Positions 1-10,300 of a stretch of 64,000 nucleotides of DNA are shown here, piece after piece. The DNA is from Chalara sp. BL73. Lineage: Eukaryota > Ascomycota > Leotiomycetes > Helotiales. The notes under the pieces are model-generated. The model did no database searches, had not been told where the DNA came from, and saw only the letters and a list, made by a program, of their open reading frames with translations. Within the stretch, counting starts at the first letter, position 1. Each line of letters begins with the position of its first letter. Made by a program: the position numbers and the translations under genes. The stretch lies in the NCBI GenBank assembly GCA_918026815.1, contig CAKJVC010000065.1, positions 310,001 through 374,000 on the forward strand, in the 5' to 3' direction.

Positions 1-776
1 TCACGTCGACTTTAGACTCGAATCGATTATACCAGTTGGATTACTTCATTTCCCGTTGTAGATTGTTCTTCGGTGACCACTATCTCGATCACTTCGGTCA
101 GCTCAAAACAACATTATTCCTTAACCGATCGGGAGCCGACTGGCGGACCCTCGTCGCTGGCCGAACCGTAGCCCCTGACGGAGACCTCCAGCCTTCAACA
201 TATGGGTCGGACGGGCCAACACCTGACCCAAGTGATGCGCCTCCTGTGCCATGGCGTTCGTTTCCGGAGATGTACGAGGCTCTTGTTAAGGGCAAACCGG
301 TTCCTGCTAACTTCGCGCCGCTCTCCGTGGCCGACGATTCGGCGACAAGTGGGGTGGCTGAATGGGACAGGGTTCTCATCCAGTTGTTTGCATACGAAGG
401 GGCAGATAGGGAACAGCTTCTCTTGCTCGAATACACACGACCGTTCTGGAAGCAATGCAGACCAGCAACGGCAAACCGGACAGCATTTACGACGCGAGCA
501 GGATTTGTAGGACTCGGCCCGCTAGATACAAATGAGGGCGATGTGGTTGCCATCCTCTTTGGAGCGGATGTGCCCTTTATAATGAGACCGTCATCGCCAT
601 TCCCAGAGGCGGGGGAACCTCAGGGCAGCCAAGAGTCAAGGTGGAAGAAGAGGTATTCATTGATGGGTGATTGTTATGTCCAGTCGATTATGGCTGGCGA
701 GCTGATTGATTTATTGGACCGGTTCGGGTGGGAGAACATGAATGGTATCGAGGTTGGTGACTTTCGGATCGATTAA
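1..776 (+). CDS. HET-domain protein, C-terminal part (5' end outside window)
   Basis: An open frame runs in from the left edge without a stop and ends at TAA 774-776. It gives about 257 residues and has no convincing internal ATG start, so it is the 3' part of a longer gene. The block around nt 480-690 carries the typical tail of fungal heterokaryon-incompatibility (HET) proteins: a Phe-Thr-Thr stretch, GLGPLDTNEGDVVAILFGAD, a PFIMRP stretch, then YSLMGDCYVQSIMAGE. In this family the segment follows the N-terminal HET (TIR-like) domain, which would lie to the left. HET proteins act in the cytoplasm and trigger cell death on non-self fusion. That is family knowledge; the specificity of this one is unknown. 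No frameshift is seen in the visible part. Confidence 0.85.
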   Translation, partial: TSTLDSNRLYQLDYFISRCRLFFGDHYLDHFGQLKTTLFLNRSGADWRTLVAGRTVAPDGDLQPSTYGSDGPTPDPSDAPPVPWRSFPEMYEALVKGKPVPANFAPLSVADDSATSGVAEWDRVLIQLFAYEGADREQLLLLEYTRPFWKQCRPATANRTAFTTRAGFVGLGPLDTNEGDVVAILFGADVPFIMRPSSPFPEAGEPQGSQESRWKKRYSLMGDCYVQSIMAGELIDLLDRFGWENMNGIEVGDFRID

Positions 777-1994
777 GCAAGCGGCTGTCGAGGAAATTAT
801 GGATTGTATTCGGGGTGTGGGATCAGCTGATCTGCGCTATAAGCTTCTTCAATGATTTCGTAGTCTAGCCAAAACACGTTTTTGTATATAACTACCTGTA
901 GCACGTAAAATTTTTGTAGTCTCACGATCCACCAAGGGTCGGTGGGTAGTGTACCGGATAAAGTTCGTGTTCTTCAAACGCATTGAACACCGAATCTTTA
1001 CCCGGGCTACCGAACGCGAGAATCTCCTTTGTTCTCCAACCGGGCGCAGTTCAAATTGACCGTATTCTTGGTGATCCTGTCGAAATTGCCACGATCCTAA
1101 TACAGGCGCCAGTGATAGCTGTTTGTAAAGTATCAAATACGAAGATTCTAAAGAAAAAAAGTGTAACTGTTGTTGGTGTGTTTCCAGAAAGAGGCTAGAG
1201 GCATGGCACCAGGAGTGGGCGAAAGCCGCAGATGTGGCTGTGGAAAAGTGCTTGCGCCACAGTGAGAATCTCAAGAGCCTGAAGGTGCCGATCGGATCCG
1301 AGGCAATGCCTGCATAAAAAACTATGCTGTGCCAGACGGACGTCAAGAGACAATGCGCTGCTGTGGCACGAAAAGCGAGTTCAGGTCACTGTCAACATGC
1401 AAGCTCCAAAATCATTTCCGAAGTTTGCATCAGAAGGTCCAAAATCCCATGAAACGAGCAACGAACTGGACCATGATCGCCAAAGCACAGTCGACGCTAA
1501 TGCACCCCGCAACTTACCCCGGCCCATTACGCTGGCTGGTAGTGCCCACCCACCCATGTTACTCTAGTAAAGTGTTGGCTTGGCTCATGGCCTGTGCTGA
1601 GCTATTAGCCCGGATCGCTCCACAACTTCTCGAGACATACTTTTGCAATGCCTAAACTGTACTTCAAGGCGTCCTTGGGCACCACCCCACCGTCTTTCCA
1701 TAGAATCAGCCTTCGAAACACTCCATCAGCACAACCCAGCCTCCGTCCCTTTCAACGACCCCTTCGCTAGCTCGACGCGTGATCCAGCACCATCTGCATC
1801 TCTCTGTAAAGCCATTTTTCTCACGCCTATTTCTTGCTCTCACGACTCGCCGCTAATTCTTTCTAGCATGGCATTCCCCTATCGCAGCCTTTGTTGCACG
1901 CTAAGTTACCTGCTTCTCGCCTCGTAGTTCATGAATTATCACGATCCGCCTTGCCTCTTCCCTCAGGACAAGTCTCCCCGTTCTACCACGATAA
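777..1994. other. Intergenic stretch with one LTR-A fragment
   Basis: About 1.2 kb lie between the HET fragment and the phosphotransferase. Apart from the LTR-A fragment at 1088-1165, I see only short ORFs with no recognisable protein similarity. The last 300 bp are pyrimidine-rich and probably hold the promoter and leader of the gene starting at 1995. Confidence 0.5.
1088..1165 (-). repeat. Solo LTR family A, 3' fragment
   Basis: The reverse complement matches the 3' half of the LTR found at 6428-6646, 32910-33116 and 58549-58669. The shared core is caggcgccagtgatagctg followed by a tttgtaaagtatcaaatac stretch and gattctaaa. It has no intact ends here, so it is a degenerate remnant. Confidence 0.7.
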
Positions 1995-3747
1995 ATGACC
2001 AGCCCAGCGCCCCTTCCCCTTTTAATGGGGACAATCCTTCTTGAAGACGCATTGGGCGATGATGATAATGCGCTGCCTCAGCTGAGATATCCGGGACACA
2101 AGAAAGAATTTTGGGATTATCTTATGGCCCACAATGCTGAGATTGAGGCTCTGGTCCGCTATCATTTGAACATTAATTGGTGCCATGTCTGTGTCATGGA
2201 GACGTGGAAATCAGGTAGTTTCAACGTTTGTATCCCGGTCCTGATACCTGCAATCGGCCGCCGAGGGAATGATAGAATATTTGTTCGCTTTCCGCTTCCG
2301 TATAAAATTGGGGAGGCAGGCTGTCCAGGAAATGTGGAAGAAAAGCTCCGGACGGAAATTGCAACTTATATATGGCTTGAAGAACAGTGTCCCGATGTGC
2401 CTATTCCAACTTTATACGGCTTCGGGCTTCCTGGCGGGGAATGCGTAAGTTGAGTGTAGATTTACCCACCGCTTCGTCTAACGTAGACAGTTCACACATC
2501 CTCGGAAAGCATCGCTCTTTGGATGGGTAGTGTGGGAAATAAAACGCCACGTTTTGTCCTGGCTCGGCTTTCCAACGCCATGTAAATACGTTCGACGGCG
2601 ATTACAGAATTCAATCAAGTCAGGATACATTATTCTCAGTGAAGCTAAAGGCGAGCCCCTTCATCGGTCATGGGAGGATCACCGACATGATGAATCTTAT
2701 CGATCGCGGCTTTTTTGTGGCCTTGCGCGTGTTTTTCTTTCAATCAACAAAACACACTTCTCGCGAATAGGGTCTTTAACGATTGATTTGAATGGCGTTA
2801 TCACGTTGTCCAACCGACCTCTTACTCTCTATCTTCAGACGTTAGAGAATGAAGGAATGCCGTCCGGTATATCTCGGGAGAGAACTTACACTTCTGTGGA
2901 ACCATATATTTGCGACCTTCTCAATTTTCAGGATTTCAAGATTTTGCATCAGCCAAATTCCGTTCTTGACCAAGACGATGGCGAAATGCAACTTGCAACC
3001 TTGACAGCTCTGCGGGCCACTATGCACCGCTTTATTCGTCGCGAGTATCACGATGGCCCTTTCTTCTTTACCTTAACTGACCTTCATCGAAGCAACATCT
3101 TTGTCGATAATCAGTGGAACATCCAGACTATCACTGACCTTGAGTGGGCGTGCTCACAACCAGTGGAAATGCAAATACCGCCGTATTGGCTTACGTCCAA
3201 GTCCGTTGACGGTTTTAAAGATCCTAAATCTGTTGCTGAGCTGGACAACTTGTTGAAAGAGTACTTTGAGATATATGCTGTAGAAGAAAAGACGCGGAAT
3301 GGATCTCTTTACCAAGCACCTATAATGCAACATGTCTGGGAAACCGGGAGCTTCTGGTATTTTCAAGCGGTGACAGTCCCAAAAGGCATGTATCGAGTGT
3401 TCAACTCTAATATCCGGCCCTTATTTAATAAGAAACACTGTGAGACATTGATATTTGATCAAGTTTTTCGGTGGCATTGGGGGGTCAACGCTCAGGACGT
3501 CATGACGAAGAAGATCAAGGATAAGGAGGACTACACGATGCTGCTAAAGCAGGCTTTTGGTGCCAATTCACAAAATATGCCAGCACATCTCACGGTAGAC
3601 CAGAGAAACAGCCGAACTCCTGTAAAGATCGATGTTGAGTGTGCGAGGGAAGCTTCAAAAAGCAACTCCTACCTATCCCAAGCGCCTTTCGCATTGTCTG
3701 GATTGTATAAAATCGATTTATGTAATGTGATGTTACCTGGGAACTAA
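1995..3747 (+). CDS. APH/choline-kinase-like phosphotransferase family protein
   Basis: Two exons, 1995-2444 and 2491-3747, are joined across a 46-bp intron (2445-2490: GTAAGT donor, TCTAAC branch, ACAG acceptor) and give 568 aa. The catalytic block lies near residue 340: TLTDLHRSNIFVDNQWNIQ followed by TITDLEWA. This corresponds to the APH/protein-kinase-like loop (HxDxxxxN equivalent, here DLHRSN) and the metal-binding Asp of the DxD/E motif. The N-terminal half has a phosphate-binding-like region around 'GSFNVCIPV'. Ascomycete genomes hold many such members of unknown substrate. It is probably a small-molecule kinase or kinase-like regulator rather than an antibiotic-resistance enzyme. The frame is intact, unlike the other kinase-like genes in this window. 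Confidence 0.85.
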
Positions 3748-5142
3748 TACCAGTATGTGAGGTGGATTTAAGATGGCTTAATACTTTGGAATTATTGTAT
3801 GGGGAGTGCAGCTCGGTGTTCGCAATAGTATTTACATAATACCAAGTAGCCTAAAAAATACCAGTATAAGGACCACGTACGATAGATGTTGTGGTATTAA
3901 TACAAGTAACATAGCAACGCAATATATAACTTTGCCGTCAAAACTATTTTATTAGAAGAATTATATTGCATAGAAGGAACCATGAGCCCCACTCCCTGGA
4001 GAGCAAGGTGCTGACTTCTTGGCAAGTACCAACAAGCAGCAGATAACCGAAGTTGGGACACAAATGTGCACAGTTTGACGCGCAGGGACCTGAATTGAGG
4101 CTTCTCTGGCTACTGGGTACATATTCTTGTTCCTTAGATATAGCCCAACCTTTCGTAGCGCGACACACAGCACTTGAAAATTATTTGCACCATTCCTCTA
4201 TAGCCAAAGATATGAGAATGAAGAAACCTGCATGCGAAAGAAGTTTAAAGATTGACGTTCTCGAGCGTCTTACAGATATTACCACAGCAGCTGTGACGGC
4301 CAGGATCCGTCAAACCAGTTCAGGGCCCCGGATATGGAATAAAAGTCCTTGCTGGAGAAATTAAGGCTTGCGGCCGCTACAAAGGCACATAACCCACGCC
4401 ACAACACGCGTATGGAAGTACCTCAGGCACCGAGCCCAAAGCGTGCAGACTTTTCCCGAAATATTTCGAGAAAAAAGGAACACCTTGGGCTTACTTTTTA
4501 TCCAAAACCACGCACAACCATTCGGCGTCTCTCTACTGTCCTACAAGTGACCGGATTTGGATAATGCTGCCCCAAAGCCAGCGCCGTCAGGGCGGAGGCA
4601 ATATGAGAAGATCCCCCAGCATCAATACTCGAAATTAACGAGCCCAAATCATTTTAGAGTCTTGAAGCTTAAACACCGAAAGACACCCTTGCCTTCAGCC
4701 GAGAAGAGGCTACATACGATGCCCCGCCAGCCTACCGCGCGATGTCCTCTTCTTGGCGTATAGTGGCTTCCATGTGAACAAAGGGCCGGCTGCAAGGGTT
4801 AGTGGTTCGCTCACAGCCCGTAGCCGACCTAAACCGACCTGTGCTTGCTGTAAACCATCCCTAACCGACTCTGGCTGTTACAGCGTTCGAATTTAGGGCT
4901 CAATATATCGTGATATTACTGGTGCTTTCACTGCTTTCAACGCTTAATCCCGAAATTCAGCAAGCAAAAACACAAGAACTTTTTATTGACAAAAGATAGA
5001 AAACCCCAAACTCCTCAACGCTCATCACCCTGCTCTTGCTTCCTTTTGAACCCACCCGTTTTTGTTCCGTTTCCAGGAACGCAGAACAGAGCACCAATCG
5101 CAAACAGAAGACGCGCCAAAAAGGGTAGAGAGAATACCCCGT
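3748..5142. other. Gene-free stretch with degenerate repeats
   Basis: No ORF here looks coding. Positions about 4780-4882 resemble the reverse complement of the LTR-C 5' end (ctctggctgttaca). Positions 4890-4945 share an AT-rich stretch (tcaatatatcgtgatat, then ctttcactgc) with 37375-37415. The rest shows nothing recognisable. Confidence 0.4.
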
Positions 5143-5715
5143 CTAGTTGTTCAGCAGCCCTAACTTGAAAGGAACGCTCTGCGATACGCTGGGCAAATAG
5201 CGGTCACAATTTTTCGCTTTGCATATGTTAAATTTGGACCTCCGAGTCGGCATCACCTTTTCTGCCCTCCCCGCTCCAGGTTCCTCCCCGGCGCCACCAT
5301 CCCGCTTCCCCTTTTTATCCTTAAGTGTGGTGAGGCGTGTCGGTTTTCTGGGCATTTCATTCACCTCCCCTATTGACTTGGGTAGCGTAATTTTTATTGG
5401 CGAAGCGCCTGATAGACTTGACATTAATGCATCAATTGGATCTATTCCGGTCGTTTTTATTCCCGCTGGCCCTGGCCTTGATATTGGTGTCTTTGGATCC
5501 CTTCGCTCGATATCCAACCCGGCGCCGACGTCGCGCGTCGGCTTTGCCGCAGAGAAAGGAGCACGGCCGTAAGTGCTTGGAAAGTGATCAGGGCTGGTTA
5601 CGGACTTTGGGCCATCGAGGGGGGAAGCGCCGTTGGGGATGGATGGGAGCGGTGCGCTGAGGGTGAGAGAGGGCAACGCGAGGATGTATGCCACGGCGTA
5701 TTGCGTAAAATGCAT
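5143..5715 (-). CDS. Small secreted protein, unknown function
   Basis: 190 aa. The open frame extends further upstream, but I place the start at the ATG at 5715 because a clear signal peptide follows it (MHFTQYAVAYILALPSLTLS, likely cleavage after Ala21). The mature part is rich in Pro, Ser and Lys. It has a dibasic Arg-Arg at residues 71-72 that could be a kexin (Kex2-type) processing site, a basic stretch near residues 125-155, and only two cysteines close to the C-terminus (FNICKAKNCDRYLPS). No domain is recognised. A secreted effector-like or cell-wall-associated role is only a possibility. Confidence 0.55.
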   Translation of the reverse strand: MHFTQYAVAYILALPSLTLSAPLPSIPNGASPLDGPKSVTSPDHFPSTYGRAPFSAAKPTRDVGAGLDIERRDPKTPISRPGPAGIKTTGIDPIDALMSSLSGASPIKITLPKSIGEVNEMPRKPTRLTTLKDKKGKRDGGAGEEPGAGRAEKVMPTRRSKFNICKAKNCDRYLPSVSQSVPFKLGLLNN

Positions 5716-6427
5716 GGTGACTGCTGGGTCAGAGGAAACCCTTTTTTGAAGATTCTTTGCGTTGCGTAGGGTTGAAGGCAGGTTTGAAGTGAAGTTGATA
5801 GTTGGATCGGAAGGGCCGAGTAGGGAGGAGGTACTTTTCTGCTGCGCTGAAAATGTTTTGAAGATTGAATTAACACCAACAGAATTCGGGGAAGGTACTT
5901 TTATATCTTCAATCTGGCCTTTCGACTGTTTATCGGCCAGTCCATGTCTCGGTAGATGCACGCGCGACAGACACCCATCATCCTCCCCGACCTCAAGAAT
6001 AGCTCTGTTCCTCGAGGCGAAGTATAGCGATATCCAAATCCTTCATAGGTAAACAGAACATGTCAGCTTCGTTGCTTGTAAAGAAATAAGAGGCGAAGAT
6101 TTGTTTTTTAAGCCCCCTCCCTGAACGGAGAAGGAAGCTTGGACAGATAAACTCATGTATACAGATATAACTAAAAAGGAACAGAAACAGCAGATACACG
6201 CATCTGGCCAAGAGAAATAACAGCCGGGATACTCCAAAGCCACTTGGAAGCTCCTTCAACGTTTCATATGCTTACATCTCATGGCAATACTTAAATACCA
6301 TAAGGCGTAAATCAGGCGTTGGTTTGGCTTCGCCTCGCTTGATTAGGGCGGTGCTGCCAAGCTCGCAAACCAAGCTTCAAATGAGTCTAGTGCAGACCTT
6401 GCCCCTAACGTCACTAATCCCTGTATG
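5716..6427. other. Upstream region of the secreted-protein gene; no gene seen
   Basis: This 0.7-kb segment contains the continuation of the secreted-protein frame upstream of its signal peptide and then AT-rich sequence without credible ORFs. It probably holds the promoter of the minus-strand gene. It ends at the TG start of a solo LTR at 6428. Confidence 0.4.
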
Positions 6428-6646
6428 TGTCATGGCCCTAGAGATCACGTGCACAATGCACTGACCATTTCTGGCATTCACCCCAGACGTCGCGCCACAA
6501 CCGCGAACGCTCATTGGTTCGCTTAGCAAGGACCGTGGAACTGGTCATGGTTATATAAGGGCAGTTCCAGCAGTAGTTACACCTTTTCTCTTTAGTTTAG
6601 AATCTTCGTATTTGATACCTTACAAACAGCTATCACTGGCGCCTGT
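6428..6646 (+). mobile_element. Solo LTR, family A, 3' end cut by LTR-C
   Basis: It begins TGTCATGGCCCTAGAGATC, has a TATA-like tatataagg near 6550 and carries the conserved 3' block tcttcgtatttgatacctta. It stops at GCGCCTGT, where another LTR (family C) begins. The missing tail (to GTGACA) is present in the copies at 32910-33116 and 58549-58669. No internal retrotransposon sequence adjoins it. Confidence 0.7.
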
Positions 6647-6993
6647 TGTAACAGCCAGAGCCGGTTAGAGACGGATATCATAACAGCTTATGAGTTGAAG
6701 GGCTGCAAGCGGCACGCCCCGCCCATGAGCAGCCACAGGCATACAACTACAGCAGCCACAGGCATACAGCTACAGCAGGCATACAGCTACAGCAGCTACA
6801 GGCTGACAGCTACAGCACAGTTGGAAGGATATAAGGAACAGCTAGAGCTTTCAGGAGGAAGGCAAGCTTGAGTTTCTCTGCTAGACTGACAAGCATACTT
6901 TTGATATCAATACATCACTGTTTCTATTACATTGCAGTCACGTGTTCTTACCTGTTATATTGCAATCCCTCCTGTTGCCCTCTATTTGTTACA
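6647..6993 (+). mobile_element. Solo LTR, family C
   Basis: It runs from TGTAACAGCCAGAGCCGG to TCTATTTGTTACA (TG...CA ends). It is 347 bp long, against 311 bp for the copies at 22809-23119 and 23515-23825. The extra length is a small internal expansion of a cacaggcatacagctacag unit near 6725-6810. It sits at the broken 3' end of LTR-A. Confidence 0.7.
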
Positions 6994-7325
6994 CCGGGTC
7001 AGAACCAGTTCTACTGGTCGGCTTATTAAAACACTACAACGTGAAGTATATAAATAGTAATATTTAATTGGATAAGTCTCCTTCTATTTCTCTACATAGA
7101 TATATACTTTTTATTTGAATCGAATCAGGGGTTGTTGAAATATTGACGATTTTAATAAGTGAGCGATTTTGGTAGGGTGCGAGCTTTTATCTGGGGTGAG
7201 CTTTTATCCGGGGACTCGATTAAGGCCACATGCACATGGTGACGTGTCTGATGTCTAAGACTCAGCCGCAATTCTCGCATTAAAAATCACCTCTCAACCT
7301 CCATATCATCGACAAATTTTCAACG

Positions 7326-10300
7326 ATGGCATCAAGTGCTCCTCTTGTAATCCAAACAACGGCTAGCAGCCCAGTTGCGCCTGCCGCGCAAAAAGCAGAC
7401 AATGAGGACCTTTGGGGCGAGGCTGTAAAATTGCTTAGTCCCGACGATGGAGAGCAAATCCGCTTACGAAAAGCTGATAAGCTCACTGTGTTGAGCGAAG
7501 TACTCGCTGCTGCAACTGAGAAAAGAGATCGCTGCAAAGATAGGCAGTGGAAGTTCAAGAAGAGAGATGGTACTGTTATCGTGCTACGCGACGTGTTTGA
7601 CAAAGTCATCACCTGGTTGAACAAATTGCAGAAAGTGGGAGACTTCGTTGCTCAACTCGATCCAGTCCATTTAGCTTTGCCTTGGTCTATCATCAAGTTC
7701 TTTTTGCAAGTTGAGTTCCTTCTTCATTCGAAGGTCACATGAAATATATTCTGACGAAGAGGCAACTAGCTCTCGACAGGCGACTCTGAAAAGTTAGGCA
7801 CTGTCTACGATGGAATAGAAAAGATAACAAATCTCATGGGCCGCTATGCTATCTTTGAAGATCTCTACTTGCGAGAATCGTCCAAGGCGTCGACCATGCT
7901 CAAAAATGCTATTGTGAAGCTCTACGCCTCCGTCTTGACATATCTAGCTGGGGCAAAACGATATTATATGCAGAGTACTGCAAGTGCGCCAAATCACCCT
8001 TCTTGTATTCTTCATGATACTGACCTCAACCGTAACTAGAGAGGATGGCAAAGAATGTTCTCCAAATCTCGGATTTGGATATAGACAAACTAGAAGAAGA
8101 TATTCAAGGCGAACAGATCAGTGTTGATGAGTTTGCTAGACTAATTGATGCTGAATGTAGGTTATTACCTTGGTTGTCTCATATCCTAATTGCGCCTTGA
8201 AAATACGGAAGTCTTGAGCCCTAACAATGTGGAATGATAGCCCTGCGGAACGCGAACGAGAGTATGAATCGTTTATCTAGTGAAGCTCGCGAACACAAGA
8301 AAGAGTTGAGGAAAGCTCTAGCCGACCTTAATATTCAGATAATTAGTGACCAGATATCCGATCTTACAAAAGAACTTGAATGTATGCTGGCAACGTCTTT
8401 GATCGAATCTGGGTCAATGCTGACAATTTTCTAGCCTCAACGAAGCGGGATTTACTCAGATGGATCTCCAAAATCCCCTACCTGGAACATCACGAGAATG
8501 TTCGAAAGGATCGATTGGAAGGCTCTGGCATCTGGTTATTCGATCAGCCACAGTATATGCAATGGAAGAGGTCGAAGTCTTCGTCGTTGCTGTGGCTTCA
8601 TGGGATACGTTAGTTGTCCCCGTTATTGGTTATTCACGCAAAGTTGCGCCTATTAACACCCTTATCTAGCTGGTTCTGGTAAGAGCAGACTTGTGTAAGT
8701 TCATACAGGAAACGCGTGATTAGGTGATGGATTACAACTAATTTTCCAATAAATACTAGATCACTACTCATTGATACCTTAAGGGAGAATCCCATCAACC
8801 CACAAGCTGAATCATTGGCCTATGTTTACTGCGCGAGAAATGCTACTGAACCGGAGAGGGGCGAACCGTTAACAATTCTCCGTAGCATCCTGCGACAGCT
8901 GTCCTGTCCAAAACCGCATTTGGGTGTTCACGACGTCGTCTTGAAAAAGTATCAACAGTTACAGCAGGAAGGATTCGATGCGAGGGATTTATCCTTAGCC
9001 GAGACCAAAGGCCTAATTCTTGAGCTGTTGGAGCATGACAGAGCAACTATTATTATCGACGCCCTCGACGAGTGCGTCCCAGATAGAAGGTATCAGCTGC
9101 TTGCCAGCATCGAGGAGCTCGTGGAGAAAGCATCCTGCCCAGTGAAGATAATTGTTTCCAGTCGCGATTATGAAGACATTGCCTCTCGATTGTCTAAGTT
9201 GTCGAACTTCAAAATTGACGCAGGCAACAACAAAGGGGATATCGAGAGATTCGTTCGGCTTGAAGTAACACGATCTGTACGAGAGTCGAGACTTCTAGGT
9301 GGCAGAGCGTCTATTCCGCTCCAGGAAAAGGTGATCCGAACTTTGATCGAAGGTGCTCAAGGAATGTGAGTGTCAAATTCCAAATGCCAAGGAATATTTT
9401 CAACTGACTGCCACTAGGTTTCTCTGGGTGGCTCTCCAACTTCAGAATCTCTGTAATCCCCAGAGAATGAAATTCGAGAAGGACATCATTCAAGAGTTAG
9501 GAAGACTTCCCACACAGCTCGCAGATATATACAGTACCATCTATAAAGAGGTTCAATCTGCCGGGGATACGTCTTTCAAAGTTGCTGACACAACACTACA
9601 GTGGCTACTTTGCGCACAAGGTCGTTTGTCAGCAGCAGACTTTGTCAAGGCAGTTTCGTTTGACGGTACAGGACAAGTTCTTGAAGTCTCTCCATCTACA
9701 TTATTGGATATTTGCGGAAATCTTGTGGTTCTAGATACCGAACTTGATGTCTTCAGATTTACACATTTGTCGGTACGAGAGTTTCTCGAGAACCGGCCGG
9801 ACTTCAGCCCAAAGCTGACGCATGCAACCGCCGCTGAGATATGCCTCAATACTCTTCTCACGAGAGACTGGCTTTCATCAGAAATTACATGGGAGAAGGC
9901 AACTCTTTATCAGTATGCAACACTCTACTGGGCGTCTCATATTGAACGTTGCGGTACAGAGTATCGCAAAAATAAGATCGGAGAGACTCTCGCCCAGCTC
10001 TATGCAAGAGATAAGCCAGTCAAGCCTTGGTTTGCCAAATGGCTTTTACAAGTTGAGTCTGCTTCCCAAACACTGGGATGGGATGACCCCTTGAAAGACA
10101 AGATTGAACAATCTCTTTGTAACCCCGAGACCTGTCTCTTCACGGCTTGTACATTTGGATTCTCGGAAGTGGTTGAACTACTGAACAAAGATAGTCCTTC
10201 TGCAGTCAAAAGAGTGAATGTCAGACAAGCGACAGGCTTACACTTAGCAAGCCAGTACGGCCACATTGACATAGTTAATATCCTGTTAAATGCTGGAGTG

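Noticed and set aside
849..1346. 165-codon minus-strand frame near the left edge
   Set aside because: It runs through an LTR-A fragment and has no recognisable protein features.
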